From: Pseudomonas sp. CHM02
Lineage (GTDB): Bacteria; Pseudomonadota; Gammaproteobacteria; Pseudomonadales; Pseudomonadaceae
Direction of reading: 5' to 3'
Assembly: GCF_000612585.1 (NCBI RefSeq)
Contig: NZ_JFCA01000004.1
Span: 62,001-126,000, forward strand
DNA length: 64,000 nt
Of this stretch, positions 54,246 through 63,490 are shown in pieces; the first letter of the stretch is position 1, and each line of letters opens with the position of its first letter. Made by a program: the position numbers and the translations under genes. Under the pieces are notes generated by a model. The model ran no database searches, was not told the origin of the DNA, and saw nothing but the letters and a program-made list of their open reading frames with translations.

Positions 54246-55100
54246 ATGAAATCCAAACGTATGGCAACGTGGTTGAGCAGTGCAGTGTTGATGGTGGCCG
54301 CAAGTTTCACCTGGGCGGCAGATAAACCCATCGTGTTTGCGGTGGCGGCCGAACCCTATCCGCCGTTTACCGTGAAGGGCGGTAACGGCCAGTGGTCGGG
54401 GTTTGAAGTGGACCTGATCCACAAGCTCTGCGAAGGCATGAAAGCCGAGTGCCAGATCAAGGAAGTGGCGTGGGACGGCATCATTCCATCGCTGCTGGCG
54501 AAGAAGATCGACGTGATTTTCTCGTCGATGTCGGTGACCGATGAGCGCGAAAAACAGATTGCCTTCAGCCGCGCCTATTACGACTCCCTGCTGGGTGTCG
54601 CCGGGCCCAAGGGCAGCGAAGTCGAGATCTCCCCGGCGGGCCTGAAGGGCAAGTTGATCGGCGTGCAGATCTCCACCGTCAGTGCCAACTACCTGAAGAA
54701 GTATTACGAAAACATCGCTGACCTCAAGTACTACGACACCCAGGAATCGGCCAACGCCGACCTGATCGCCGGGCGTATCGACTACATGATGGCCGACGAC
54801 ACCGCCATCGCCATGATGGTCAAGACTCCCGAAGCCAGCGGCCTGGCGCACATTGCCAGCGTGCCCTACGACCCGATCATCGGCCGTGGCGTCGGTGCCG
54901 GCTTGCGCAAGGAAGACACCGTGCTCAAGGCCCGGCTGGACAAGGCCATCGGCGAGTTGCTGGTGAGCAAGGACTATGACGACCTGTCGCAGCACTACTT
55001 CGGGCTGTCGGTGAGCCCATGCAAACGCAGCGATACCCCGGCGTTCGTGAGCAAGACCTGTGACAGCCCGTACCAACAAGTCGCCCAGAAGACCGAATGA
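54246..55100 (+). CDS. Periplasmic amino acid-binding protein
   Basis: 284 residues with a signal peptide (ATWLSSAVLMVAASFTWA, then ADKPIVFAV). The solute-binding family 3 signature is WSGFEVDLIHKLCEGMKAEC. A C-terminal cysteine pair (SPCKRSD, SKTCDSP) may form a disulfide. It delivers a polar, probably basic or modified, amino acid to the two permeases downstream. Its stop overlaps the first permease (ATGA). Confidence 0.92.
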   Translation: MKSKRMATWLSSAVLMVAASFTWAADKPIVFAVAAEPYPPFTVKGGNGQWSGFEVDLIHKLCEGMKAECQIKEVAWDGIIPSLLAKKIDVIFSSMSVTDEREKQIAFSRAYYDSLLGVAGPKGSEVEISPAGLKGKLIGVQISTVSANYLKKYYENIADLKYYDTQESANADLIAGRIDYMMADDTAIAMMVKTPEASGLAHIASVPYDPIIGRGVGAGLRKEDTVLKARLDKAIGELLVSKDYDDLSQHYFGLSVSPCKRSDTPAFVSKTCDSPYQQVAQKTE

Positions 55101-55804
55101 TGTTCGACCTTCTCAGCTTCGGCGAACAGGGGTGGGGTAATGCGCTGCTCAAGGGGTTATGGATGACCCTGCAGATCTCCGCCGGCTCCTTCGCGGTGGG
55201 CTTGCTGATCGGCCTGGTGGTGGCCTGCGCCAAGCTCAGTGCGCCGCGCCCCATCGCGATGCTGATGCGCGGCTACACCACGGTGTTTCGTGCGGTGCCG
55301 GAGCTGTTGCTGATCCTGCTGCTGTATTACGCAGGCTCCATGGGCCTCAACGCGCTGATGCTGTGGATGGGCTTCGAACAGGTGAACATCAGCGGCCCGT
55401 TGGTGGCGATCCTGGTGTTGGGCCTGGTGCAGGGCGCCTACGCCTCGGAGATCTTTCGCGGGGCGATCCTGGCGATCCCCCACGGGCAGATCGAAGCGGC
55501 GCGGGCGTTTGGCCTGAGCGGGTTCGGCCTGTTCCGGCGCGTGACCCTGCCGATCATGGCGCCCTTTGCCCTGGCCGGCATGTCCAACCTGTGGATCAAC
55601 CTGATCAAGGACAGCGCCTTGATCAGCGTGGTCGGCACCAACGAATTGCTCTACACCGCCAAGCAGGCGGCGGGCTCGACACGCCAGTACCTGCTGTTCT
55701 ACCTCACGGCCGCCGCCTTGTATTACCTGGTGACGCTGGCTTCCAACTACCTGTCCGGGCGCCTGGAGCGACGTATCCGTCGCTGGCTGCCGGCTGTCGA
55801 GTGA
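55097..55804 (+). CDS. Amino acid ABC transporter permease 1
   Basis: 235 residues, HisQ/ArtQ-like with about five helices. The EAA loop reads EAARAFGLSGFGLFRRVTLP. It starts in an ATGA overlap with the binding protein gene and ends seven bases before permease 2. The two permeases would form a heterodimer with the fused ATPase. Confidence 0.92.
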   Translation: MMFDLLSFGEQGWGNALLKGLWMTLQISAGSFAVGLLIGLVVACAKLSAPRPIAMLMRGYTTVFRAVPELLLILLLYYAGSMGLNALMLWMGFEQVNISGPLVAILVLGLVQGAYASEIFRGAILAIPHGQIEAARAFGLSGFGLFRRVTLPIMAPFALAGMSNLWINLIKDSALISVVGTNELLYTAKQAAGSTRQYLLFYLTAAALYYLVTLASNYLSGRLERRIRRWLPAVE

Positions 55805-55811
55805 GCGGTTC

Positions 55812-56510
55812 ATGCCTGATTGGATAAGCTATTACGCCGGCCTGATCGCCAAGGGGTTGCAGACCACCTTGTCGCTGCTGGTGATTTCGGCGGTATTCGG
55901 GTTTGCCCTGGCGGTGCTGGTGGCGCTGGCGCGGCTGTCGCGGCGCAAATGGCTGGCGCGCAGTGCGCTGGCGTACACCAGCGTGCTGCGCGGTACGCCG
56001 CTGCTGATCCAGATCTACATTTTCTACTATGGCCTGGGCAGCCTGTTCGCGCAGTTCCCGATGATCCGCAGCAGCTTCCTGTGGCCGTACCTGCGCGATG
56101 GCTACTGGTACATCGTGTTTGCCCTGGTGCTGTCGGTCGGCGCCTACGTGGGCGAGGTGATTCGCGGTGGCCTGCTGGCCGTGCCCAAGGGTGAAATGGA
56201 AGCCGCCTCGGCTTTCGGCATGACCCCACGCCAGTCGCTGCTGCGGGTCCGCTTGCCACGGGCGATGCGCTTGTTGCTGCCGACCCTGGCCGGGGAGACG
56301 GTGATGCTGCTCAAGTCCACCGCTCTGGCCTCGACCATTGCCGTGGTCGACCTGCTGGGCGCGGCCAACGTGGTGCGCGCGCAGACCCTGCAGATCTACC
56401 AGCCACTGCTGCTGGTGGCGGGTGTCTACCTGTGCCTGACCTTCCTGATCGAAGCCATCTACGCGATTGCCGAGTGGCGCGGCACGCCCCTGCGCAGGTC
56501 GGCCGGATGA
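55812..56510 (+). CDS. Amino acid ABC transporter permease 2
   Basis: 232 residues, HisM/ArtM-like. The EAA loop reads MEAASAFGMTPRQSLLRVRL. RGTPLLIQIYIFYYGLGSL is the usual third-helix segment. Its stop overlaps the start of the DMT transporter gene (ATGA), so that gene belongs to the same transcript. Confidence 0.92.
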   Translation: MPDWISYYAGLIAKGLQTTLSLLVISAVFGFALAVLVALARLSRRKWLARSALAYTSVLRGTPLLIQIYIFYYGLGSLFAQFPMIRSSFLWPYLRDGYWYIVFALVLSVGAYVGEVIRGGLLAVPKGEMEAASAFGMTPRQSLLRVRLPRAMRLLLPTLAGETVMLLKSTALASTIAVVDLLGAANVVRAQTLQIYQPLLLVAGVYLCLTFLIEAIYAIAEWRGTPLRRSAG

Positions 56511-57505
56511 AACAGGACCGCTCGCTGCAAGGGATTGCCTTGTGCGCCCTGGCCTACGCATTCCTGGCGTTGCAGGACGCGGTGATCAAATGGCTGGTGG
56601 CCGATTATTCGGTGTTCACCATTCTGTTCTGGCGCAGCCTGGTGGTGGTTGGCGCCTGCGTGATTGCCGGGCGCCTGGGGTTGTTGCGCCGTGCATGGAC
56701 CTCGGCCAGCCGGCGCTTGCTGATCATTCGCGGGCTGTTGTCGTTGCTGGCCTGGTTGCTGTACTACACCGCTGCCAAGGACCTGAGCCTGGCGGAAATG
56801 ACCACGCTGTATTTCTCCGCGCCGATCATGGTCACGCTGCTGGCGGCGCTGATCCTCAAGGAACGCGCCAGTCGCGGCCAGTGGATCGCGCTGATCATCG
56901 GCTTTGTCGGCGTGGTGATCGCCTGTCGCCCCAGTCATATGGTGGACCCGCTGCCCATCGCGCTGACGCTGGCTGCCGCCTTGTGCTGGGCGTTTACCTA
57001 CATCCAGTTGCGCCAGGTCGACCCGACCACATCGGTGCTGGAGCAGATGCTGATCACCAACGTGGTGTTTGTGCTGTGCATGGCGGTGACCTTGCCCTGG
57101 ACCCATACGCCATCGCCCACCCCGGCGTGGCTGGGCATGCTGGCAGCGGGCCTGGTGGGCGGTATCGGCCAGTTCCTGCTGTTTGCCAGTTTCCGCCGCG
57201 CCACGGCGACGTTGCTGGCGCCGTTCGAATACACCGGGCTGATCTGGGCGTTCCTCTTGTCGAGCCTGGTGTGGGGCACGCTGATGGATGGCTCGCTGAT
57301 TGTCGGCGCGGTGTTGATCGCCATCAGCGGCACCCTGGCCATGCTCAGTGCGCGGCACCCGGTGTCACAGGATGTGGTCGGCGCCGAATGCTCCGTGACG
57401 CAACCCCTGTACCCAGCAGCGGCAGATGTGCAGCCCGTTGGCGGGGCTGAAGGTACCGGGGTTGAGGCAGCCCTCGAGCCAGAGTCCGTCGAGCATCGCC
57501 GATAG
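56507..57505 (+). CDS. DMT/EamA-family exporter
   Basis: 332 residues with ten predicted membrane helices in two EamA repeats (ALAYAFLALQDAVIKWLVAD; IGQFLLFASFRRATATLLAP). Such proteins usually export metabolites. It is the last gene of the operon. The final ~45 residues after SARHPVSQD are soluble and read antisense to the end of the convergent tetR gene (141-base overlap), suggesting a lost earlier stop. Confidence 0.88.
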   Translation: MKQDRSLQGIALCALAYAFLALQDAVIKWLVADYSVFTILFWRSLVVVGACVIAGRLGLLRRAWTSASRRLLIIRGLLSLLAWLLYYTAAKDLSLAEMTTLYFSAPIMVTLLAALILKERASRGQWIALIIGFVGVVIACRPSHMVDPLPIALTLAAALCWAFTYIQLRQVDPTTSVLEQMLITNVVFVLCMAVTLPWTHTPSPTPAWLGMLAAGLVGGIGQFLLFASFRRATATLLAPFEYTGLIWAFLLSSLVWGTLMDGSLIVGAVLIAISGTLAMLSARHPVSQDVVGAECSVTQPLYPAAADVQPVGGAEGTGVEAALEPESVEHRR

Positions 57506-58000
57506 GCCAATGGCGGCCAGGTGGCTGTCGTGGATCACCAGGTGTTCGCTGCGGGCCAGGTCGTCCAGCAATTGCTGGATCAACGCCAGGTAGGCGTGGT
57601 AGCTGTTTTCGTGGGACTGGTTCACGTGGGGCGAGTGGCGGATCAGGCTCCAGAACACCACCCACACGCCGAGCAGGTCGGGGTCCATGACCCTGGGCGA
57701 GAACGAGGCAGTGAGGAACGCGTCCAGGCGCGCGGCAGCGCCGTCTGCCAACTCGACCTGCTCCCACAGGGCAGTGGTCAGCTCGTTGGCCAGCTTGTGG
57801 TAGGTCTCGGCGATCAGTGCGTCGATGGTGCCGAAATGGTGGTTGAGCAACCCCACCGACACCCCGGCCTCGGAGGCGATGCGCCGCACGGAAATCCCGG
57901 CGTGCCCATCGCGGGCCAGGCAGGTGAGGGTGGCGGCAATCAGCAGGTCCCGGCGTTCGTCGGGGTCGGCACGGCGCAGTTTGGGAGGGTCGATGGTCAT
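57365..58000 (-). CDS. TetR-family repressor, BetI-like
   Basis: 211 residues. The N-terminal helix-turn-helix (about 18-62: LLIAATLTCLARDGHAGISV, IASEAGVSVGLLNHHFG) has the LLNHHF wording of BetI-type repressors. The ligand domain is unassigned. It diverges from the deacylase gene, with a palindrome between them that also occurs before the aminotransferase-ABC operon. It is therefore the likely local repressor of both transcripts. Confidence 0.9.
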   Translation of the reverse strand: MTIDPPKLRRADPDERRDLLIAATLTCLARDGHAGISVRRIASEAGVSVGLLNHHFGTIDALIAETYHKLANELTTALWEQVELADGAAARLDAFLTASFSPRVMDPDLLGVWVVFWSLIRHSPHVNQSHENSYHAYLALIQQLLDDLARSEHLVIHDSHLAAIGLSAMLDGLWLEGCLNPGTFSPANGLHICRCWVQGLRHGAFGADHIL

Positions 58001-58039
58001 GGGCAGGCCTTTGATGAAACACCACAGCGTTCAGGTTAG

Positions 58040-58055
58040 TTGAACATGTGTTCAA
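58040..58055. promoter_or_regulatory. Predicted TetR operator between tetR and the deacylase gene
   Basis: TTGAACA and TGTTCAA are perfect inverted arms around TG. The site lies 40 bases upstream of tetR and 36 bases upstream of the deacylase start, suited to control both. A related site lies at 52131. Confidence 0.65.
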
Positions 58056-58090
58056 TCTCTACCGATTAATTGATCAGAGGAGGGCAAGGC

Positions 58091-59089
58091 ATGGCAAAAG
58101 ACCTTTCGTGGCAGGAAACCGGCGACGCCGGTAACGCGCTGAACATCGGCGCCTGGCGTTTCGACGGCGACGGCAGCGGGCCCAGGGTGCACCTGCAAGC
58201 GGGTGTGCATGCGGATGAAATCGCCGGCATGCTGGTGCTGCATCAGTTATTGCCGCGCTTGCAAGCGTGTCAGGACCAGGGCCGCCTGAAGGGCAGCGTC
58301 ACCGTGGTGCCCCAGGCCAACCCGTTCGGCATCGGCCAGTTCCGCCAGGGCCGTTTGCTCGGGCGTTTCCATGAAGCCACCGGGCAGAATTTCAACCGTG
58401 CCTTCGACCATTCCCTGGCCATGGAGCGTCCTGCAAGCAACCTGGCGCACTGGCAGAAACGCCTGGTGCAACTGGCTGCCGAGGCCGACCTGGTGCTGGA
58501 CCTGCACACCGATGACGAGGCGTTGCCGTACCTCTACATTCACCGCAGCTTCTGGCCTGACCGAGGGCTGGCGCTGGCCGCGGCGTTGCAGGTGGACCTG
58601 GTGATTGTCTGGGATGAGGGCGGCGATGGCTCCTTTGAAGAAACCATCATCAACCACGCATCGCCGCAATTGGCCGCCACCGTTGAGCTGCGCGGGCAGG
58701 CAGATGTCAGCGACGCCTTGGCGCAGCAGGACGCCGATGGCTTGTGGGCCTGGTTGTGCGTCAACGGTGTGATCGACGAGGTGGCGAGCATCGCCGAGTG
58801 GCCAGGCGACGTGGTCGACATGGGCTGCATGGAAACCCTCCTTGCGCCCTGCGCCGGGGTGCTGGTGTTCGAGAAAGGCTTGGGTGATTACGTCGAAGAA
58901 GGCCAGCGTTTCGCACGCATCATCGGCCGGCCCGGCGACCCCACCTCGGAAGTGCCACTCCATGCCGCTCAGACCGGGCGCATGGTCACCGGCCACCGCG
59001 AACGCCTGGTGGCCCAGGGCTCGGTGGTCGCCAAGTTCACCGGCACGCGCTTATCCGACAGCTACAGCGGCGGCGTGCTCGACCCGTAG
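58091..59089 (+). CDS. AstE/aspartoacylase-family deacylase
   Basis: 332 residues of the M14 zinc hydrolase type. Zinc ligands are His40 and Glu43 (GVHADEIAG) and His139 (DLHTDDE). NPFGIGQFRQGRLLGRFHEA and GQNFNRAF are family-like. Relatives remove acyl groups from N-acyl amino acids (AstE, aspartoacylase, DoeB). AGGAGG fixes ATG 58091. Shared regulation with the uptake and aminotransferase operon suggests the substrate is an imported N-acylated amino acid; inference. The 3' end overlaps the convergent araC gene by 39 bases. Confidence 0.85.
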   Translation: MAKDLSWQETGDAGNALNIGAWRFDGDGSGPRVHLQAGVHADEIAGMLVLHQLLPRLQACQDQGRLKGSVTVVPQANPFGIGQFRQGRLLGRFHEATGQNFNRAFDHSLAMERPASNLAHWQKRLVQLAAEADLVLDLHTDDEALPYLYIHRSFWPDRGLALAAALQVDLVIVWDEGGDGSFEETIINHASPQLAATVELRGQADVSDALAQQDADGLWAWLCVNGVIDEVASIAEWPGDVVDMGCMETLLAPCAGVLVFEKGLGDYVEEGQRFARIIGRPGDPTSEVPLHAAQTGRMVTGHRERLVAQGSVVAKFTGTRLSDSYSGGVLDP

Positions 59090-59908
59090 CGGCGCCTGCA
59101 GTTGCAGCCATTCACGCGGGCTGGTGCCGATCTTGCGCCGAAAGGCGCGGGCCAGCGCCGAAGGGCTTTCGTAGCCCACTTCATCGGCAATCAGGGCGAT
59201 GGGCCGGCCTTCACGCAGGCGCTTCTGCGCCAGGCTCACGCGCCAACTCAGCACATAGTCGGCCGGTGTCTGGCCGACCACTTTATGGAAGTGCGCGGCA
59301 AAACTGGCACGGGACATGTTCGACTCCACCGCCATTTCCTGCACGGTCCACGGGCGTTCGGGGTGGTTGTGCAGCAGGGTCATGGCCCGCGCCAGGCGCA
59401 GGTCGGCGAGCCCTGACATCATGCCGGTGGTCATGCTGTGGTAGGCCATCATGTGGCGCAGGAACTGGATCACCATCAGCTCGAACAAACGGTTCATCAC
59501 CGCCTCGCGGCCACAGTGTTCGGCAAAGGCTTCGCTGAACAGCCAGTCGAGCGTGCCGGCGATCATCGGGATCTGCTCGAGTGGCATCACTATGGTGTCG
59601 GTCAGCGCCACCGACAGCGGGTTATCCAGGCCCCCATCAAACCGCAGGGATGCCGCCACCACTTGCGCCCGGTCGGCCTTTGACGCCAACAGCCGATGGG
59701 GCAGGGGGCGCGGCACCAGCACCAGGCTGGGCTCGGGAATGCGCAGGATCCCGCCGGGCATTTCCAGGCTCGCCTGGCCCTCTTTGATCAGGTACACGCG
59801 GCCGCGCTGCTGCAAGTCGCGGGTGTCGAGCGCACCGTGCAGCAGCCCGCTGTGAAAGGTTTCGGCACCGATGCCGAAGTGCACCAGCAGTGTGGACAAA
59901 CGATCCAT
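59051..59908 (-). CDS. AraC-family regulator
   Basis: 285 residues. An N-terminal cupin-type sensor (YLIKEGQASLEMPGGILRIP) is followed by the C-terminal double helix-turn-helix (WTVQEMAVESNMSRASFAAH; IALIADEVGYESPSALARAF). It diverges from an exported hydrolase gene across about 140 bases and may control it. Confidence 0.9.
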   Translation of the reverse strand: MDRLSTLLVHFGIGAETFHSGLLHGALDTRDLQQRGRVYLIKEGQASLEMPGGILRIPEPSLVLVPRPLPHRLLASKADRAQVVAASLRFDGGLDNPLSVALTDTIVMPLEQIPMIAGTLDWLFSEAFAEHCGREAVMNRLFELMVIQFLRHMMAYHSMTTGMMSGLADLRLARAMTLLHNHPERPWTVQEMAVESNMSRASFAAHFHKVVGQTPADYVLSWRVSLAQKRLREGRPIALIADEVGYESPSALARAFRRKIGTSPREWLQLQAPLRVEHAAAVAVG

Positions 59909-60051
59909 GAATCACCTGAGATTGAATAAGCGATCTGTTTAGACGATCTGCGCCATATCGTCGACTATTAGCCTCCATTTGTAAAACACGCTTCGGCATC
60001 ATGGCCTCACGTTCAACGCCTTGAGCGCCAACCCTAACGGAGCAAACGTCC

Positions 60052-60852
60052 ATGAAAACCTTCAAGTTCTCCCGCGTCGCCGCCGCCCTGATCACCGGCG
60101 CACTCGCCCTCGGTGCCGCCACCGCCAGCTTCGCCGCCCCGCAGAAAGCCACGGTAGTGCTGGTGCACGGCGCCTTCGCCGACGCCTCCAGCTGGAACGG
60201 CGTGATCGCCGGACTCAAGGCCGAAGGCTACCCAGTGGTCGCCGTCGCCAACCCGCTGCGCAGCGTCAAGACCGACTCGGACTACGTGGCCGACATCGTC
60301 GAACACACCCCGGGCCCGGTGATCCTGGTCGGTCACTCCTACGGTGGCTCTGTGATCTCCAACGCCGTGCATGGCAGCAACAAGGTCAAGGCGCTGGTCT
60401 ACGTGGCCGCCTTCGCCCCGGAAAAAGGCGAGACTGCGTTTGAACTGTCCGGCCGCTACCCAGGCGGCACCCTGGGCCCGACCCTGGACAAACCCGTGGT
60501 GTCCAAGGACGGCGTGACCGACCTGTATATCCAGCAAGACAAATTCGGCGCCCAGTTCGCCGCCGACGTCGCACCCAAGGACGCCCAGTTGATGGCGGCC
60601 GGCCAACGCCCGATCACCGAAGCTGCGCTGAAGGAACCGTCGGGCGACCCCGCCTGGAAAAGCGTGCCGTCCTACTTCATATACGGTTCAGCGGACAAAA
60701 ATATTCCCGAGGCCGCGCTTAAATTCATGGCCGACCGCGCAGGCTCGAAGGAAACCGTGGACGTGAAAGGTGCGTCGCACGTGGTGATGGTGTCGAACCC
60801 GGCGCGGGTGGTGGCGATCATCAACGATGCGGCCAAGGCCAACGCGCAATAA
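60052..60852 (+). CDS. Exported alpha/beta hydrolase
   Basis: 266 residues with a signal peptide (ALITGALALGAATASFA). VVLVHGAFADASSW is the oxyanion segment and GHSYGG holds nucleophile Ser96; acid and base are likely in GSADKNIPE and GASHVVM. Relatives are annotated EstC/salicylate-esterase-like (methylesterase family). Probably a periplasmic esterase. It ends just before a REPIN. Confidence 0.88.
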   Translation: MKTFKFSRVAAALITGALALGAATASFAAPQKATVVLVHGAFADASSWNGVIAGLKAEGYPVVAVANPLRSVKTDSDYVADIVEHTPGPVILVGHSYGGSVISNAVHGSNKVKALVYVAAFAPEKGETAFELSGRYPGGTLGPTLDKPVVSKDGVTDLYIQQDKFGAQFAADVAPKDAQLMAAGQRPITEAALKEPSGDPAWKSVPSYFIYGSADKNIPEAALKFMADRAGSKETVDVKGASHVVMVSNPARVVAIINDAAKANAQ

Positions 60853-60860
60853 CCAATCGC

Positions 60861-60947
60861 TGTAGGCGCAGGCTTGCCAGCGATGCAGACACCTCGGTAC
60901 ATCAGGCAGACCGAGTCGATGCCATCGCCGGCAAGCCAGCGCCTGCA
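60861..60947. repeat. REPIN (paired inverted REP)
   Basis: TGTAGGCGCAGGCTTGCCAG on the left is mirrored by CCGGCAAGCCAGCGCCTGCA on the right, a variant of the element at 13351. It separates convergent genes. Confidence 0.8.
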
Positions 60948-61032
60948 GATATCTGCGCTTGATCTTAGGCGCCCCGTCAAACACGCTGGCCGGCATTCGG
61001 CAGGGATATGGATAGGTGCTCAGGTCACCAGG

Positions 61033-61821
61033 TCACTGATCAAAGCGCGATCCCGACCCTCTCAGCCGCCGCATCGCGCTATCCAAATGCGCCCGCGCAC
61101 TCGCCGGGTCACCCTCACGCATCTGCTCATACGCCAACTGCGCCACCGCCGGCTCGATCGGCTTGAGCGGCTGCCCACTGGCCATGGCCTTCAACTGCAC
61201 CTCGGCCGCGCGTTCCAGGTAGTACAAATCGTCCCAGGCCTCGGCAATGTTCGGCGCAGCCACCATCACCCCATGGTTCTTCAAGAACAGAATATCGGCA
61301 TCACCCAACGCCGCCGCAATACGCTGGCCTTCGCGGTTATCCAGGGCCAGGCCGTTGTACGCGTCATCCACCGCCGTGCGCCCATAGAACTTCAACGCCG
61401 TCTGCCCCAGCCACAGCAAGGGCGGGCCTTGCAGCAGGCACAGCGCGGTGGCGTTGGGCATATGGGTATGGAAGGCGGCCTTGATGCGGGGCTGGCACTG
61501 ATGCAACTGGGCATGGATATAAAACGCGGTGGCTTCTGGCGTGCCATCGCCGTCGATCACATTGCCGGCGAAGTCGCACACCAACAGATGGGAGGCGGTG
61601 ATCTCCTCGAAGGCGTAGCCGAACGGGTTGACGAAAAACAAGTCGTCATGCCCCGGCACCGTCGCCGAAAAGTGATTGCAGATGCCTTCTTCCATGCCAT
61701 GCAGCGCCGCCAGTTGCAGGCACGCGGCGAGTTCCATCCGCGCCTCGATGGCCGCGAGGCTGTCGAGGTTCAAGCGCCCGGCGCGCGGGCCCAGGGAAGA
61801 GGGCGTAAAGGTATGGGCCAT
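61033..61821 (-). CDS. Class II aldolase/adducin-family protein
   Basis: 262 residues. EEGICNHFSATVPGHDDLFF, AAFHTHMPNATALCLL and FLKNHGVMVAAPNIAEAW carry the zinc histidines of the fuculose-aldolase fold. Substrate unknown; decarboxylation or aldol cleavage are family activities. It starts three bases after the dehalogenase gene and is cotranscribed with it. Confidence 0.9.
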   Translation of the reverse strand: MAHTFTPSSLGPRAGRLNLDSLAAIEARMELAACLQLAALHGMEEGICNHFSATVPGHDDLFFVNPFGYAFEEITASHLLVCDFAGNVIDGDGTPEATAFYIHAQLHQCQPRIKAAFHTHMPNATALCLLQGPPLLWLGQTALKFYGRTAVDDAYNGLALDNREGQRIAAALGDADILFLKNHGVMVAAPNIAEAWDDLYYLERAAEVQLKAMASGQPLKPIEPAVAQLAYEQMREGDPASARAHLDSAMRRLRGSGSRFDQ

Positions 61822-61824
61822 GGT

Positions 61825-62529
61825 TCACCACCCCAGGGATTTGAACAGTTCGGGCACGCCGTCGAGGGTTCGCAGGATGGCGTCCGGGGTGTAATCGGCC
61901 AGCAACTGACGGCCGGTGCCACGGTCGATCCACACACAACGGAAACCGATATCCCGTGCCGCGGCATGGTCCAGATGCGGGCTGGCACAGATATGCACCA
62001 CCTGGTCGAGGCTCACGCCGAGTTGCTCGTGAGCATAGTCGAACAGGCGACGATTGGGCTTGTAGGCTCCCGCCTGCTGGGCGGTAATGACCCGGTCGAT
62101 ATGACCACCCAATTGCGCCACGTTGCCGGCGATCACGTCATCGTCGGTGTTGGAGACGATGCACAGTTTGTAACCCTGATCCTTGAGCTGCTTGAGGGTC
62201 GCTACCACTTCCGGAAACGGTGGCATGGCACTGATGCTGTCGGTCAGGATCGCGCCGTCGTGCTCATTGGTCGGCAGACCCAGCTCTTTCAGGGCGAGCT
62301 GCAAGCCCAGGCCCGCGAGGGTGCGAAAGCTGCGGTGCGGTGGGGTTTGCTCCAGGGCGTGTTCGTGGTGGTCGTAGACGCTGATCAGGGTTTCGCCGTC
62401 GACCTGATGCTCGCCTTTTTCGTCGAGGATCCGGTCAACGGCGGCACGCAGGCCCTCATCCCATTGGATCAGGGTGCCGTAGCAATCAAAGGTCAGCCAC
62501 AGGGGGCGAGGGGAGTGGTCGAGCGACAT
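61825..62529 (-). CDS. Type II haloacid dehalogenase-like hydrolase
   Basis: 234 residues. The nucleophile is Asp15 (LTFDCYGTLIQWD); the later motifs are IVSNTDDDVIAGN and KPNRRLFDYA, with an acidic tail motif at CASPHLDHAAARD. It could be a 2-haloacid dehalogenase or a phosphatase. It leads the operon with the aldolase-like gene and diverges from a LysR gene, the probable regulator. Confidence 0.9.
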   Translation of the reverse strand: MSLDHSPRPLWLTFDCYGTLIQWDEGLRAAVDRILDEKGEHQVDGETLISVYDHHEHALEQTPPHRSFRTLAGLGLQLALKELGLPTNEHDGAILTDSISAMPPFPEVVATLKQLKDQGYKLCIVSNTDDDVIAGNVAQLGGHIDRVITAQQAGAYKPNRRLFDYAHEQLGVSLDQVVHICASPHLDHAAARDIGFRCVWIDRGTGRQLLADYTPDAILRTLDGVPELFKSLGW

Positions 62530-62644
62530 GGGGCACCTTTAGCGAAGAATGGGCGACCGCTGCAGCATAGGAAACCTGGCAGTCAGTTGGAAATTAAATT
62601 AACCTCTGCATAACAGTTGAATTATCGATAAGCGGGTGGCCACC

Positions 62645-63490
62645 ATGTTTGATCTCGAACTCCTGCACACCCTGGTCTGCGTGGTGGATGAAGGCAGCTT
62701 CACCCGCGCCGCCGAGCGCGTACACCGCACCCAATCCACGGTGAGCCAACAGATTCGCAAGCTTGAAGAAAGCGTGGGGCAGGTGCTGTTGGTACGCGAC
62801 CGCTCAGGCCAGCAAGTCAGCGCCACCGAACACGGCGAGGTGCTGACCCAATACGCCCGGCGCTTGTTGAGCTTGTCGCGGGAGGCCCGCGATGCCTTGA
62901 ACACCGAGGCCAGTGTGGTGCCGGTGCGCCTGGGCGTGCCCGAAGATTTTGACGCAACGCGCATGGCCTCGATGCTTTCCGGCTTTGTCCGTGCCCGCCC
63001 CGAAGCGCGCCTGGAGACAGTCAGCGGCATGAGCACCGACCTGCGCCGGCAACTGGAAAGTGGTGAAATCGATATTGCCCTGGTCAAGCGTGAGGCCGGC
63101 AGCGGCGAATGCCATGCCAGTTGGCCGGAGCCGTTGGTGTGGGTGTGCGGCCAGGGCCAGGACCTGCAGGCCGAGACCTTGCCCCTGGCGCTGTTTCCCC
63201 AAGGCTGCATCTACCGCCAGCGCGCCATCCGCACCCTGGACAAGGCCCGGCGCAGTTGGCGCGTGGCGTTCGGCAGCCACAGCCTGACCGGCATCCAGGC
63301 GGCGGTGACGTCGGGCCTGGGCATCAGCATCTTGCCGAAAAGCGCCGTACTGCCAAGCCATCGGATCTGCACGGAGCTGCCGCCGGTACCGCCCTCGGAA
63401 CTGGCGCTGGTCAGCGGTGCAGAGCGGCTGAGTGCGACCCACCGAGGGTTGATCGAATGCTTGAGCGTGGAGATTTCACGCACGCTCTAG
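62645..63490 (+). CDS. LysR-family regulator
   Basis: 281 residues. The helix-turn-helix lies at about 16-60 ([31 protein letters not shown]), followed by a substrate-binding domain. ATG 62645 gives the usual short N-terminus; GTG 62636 is an alternative. It diverges from the dehalogenase/aldolase operon with an A/T-rich gap. Its 3' end overlaps the EAL gene by 15 bases. Confidence 0.9.
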   Translation: MFDLELLHTLVCVVDEGSFTRAAERVHRTQSTVSQQIRKLEESVGQVLLVRDRSGQQVSATEHGEVLTQYARRLLSLSREARDALNTEASVVPVRLGVPEDFDATRMASMLSGFVRARPEARLETVSGMSTDLRRQLESGEIDIALVKREAGSGECHASWPEPLVWVCGQGQDLQAETLPLALFPQGCIYRQRAIRTLDKARRSWRVAFGSHSLTGIQAAVTSGLGISILPKSAVLPSHRICTELPPVPPSELALVSGAERLSATHRGLIECLSVEISRTL

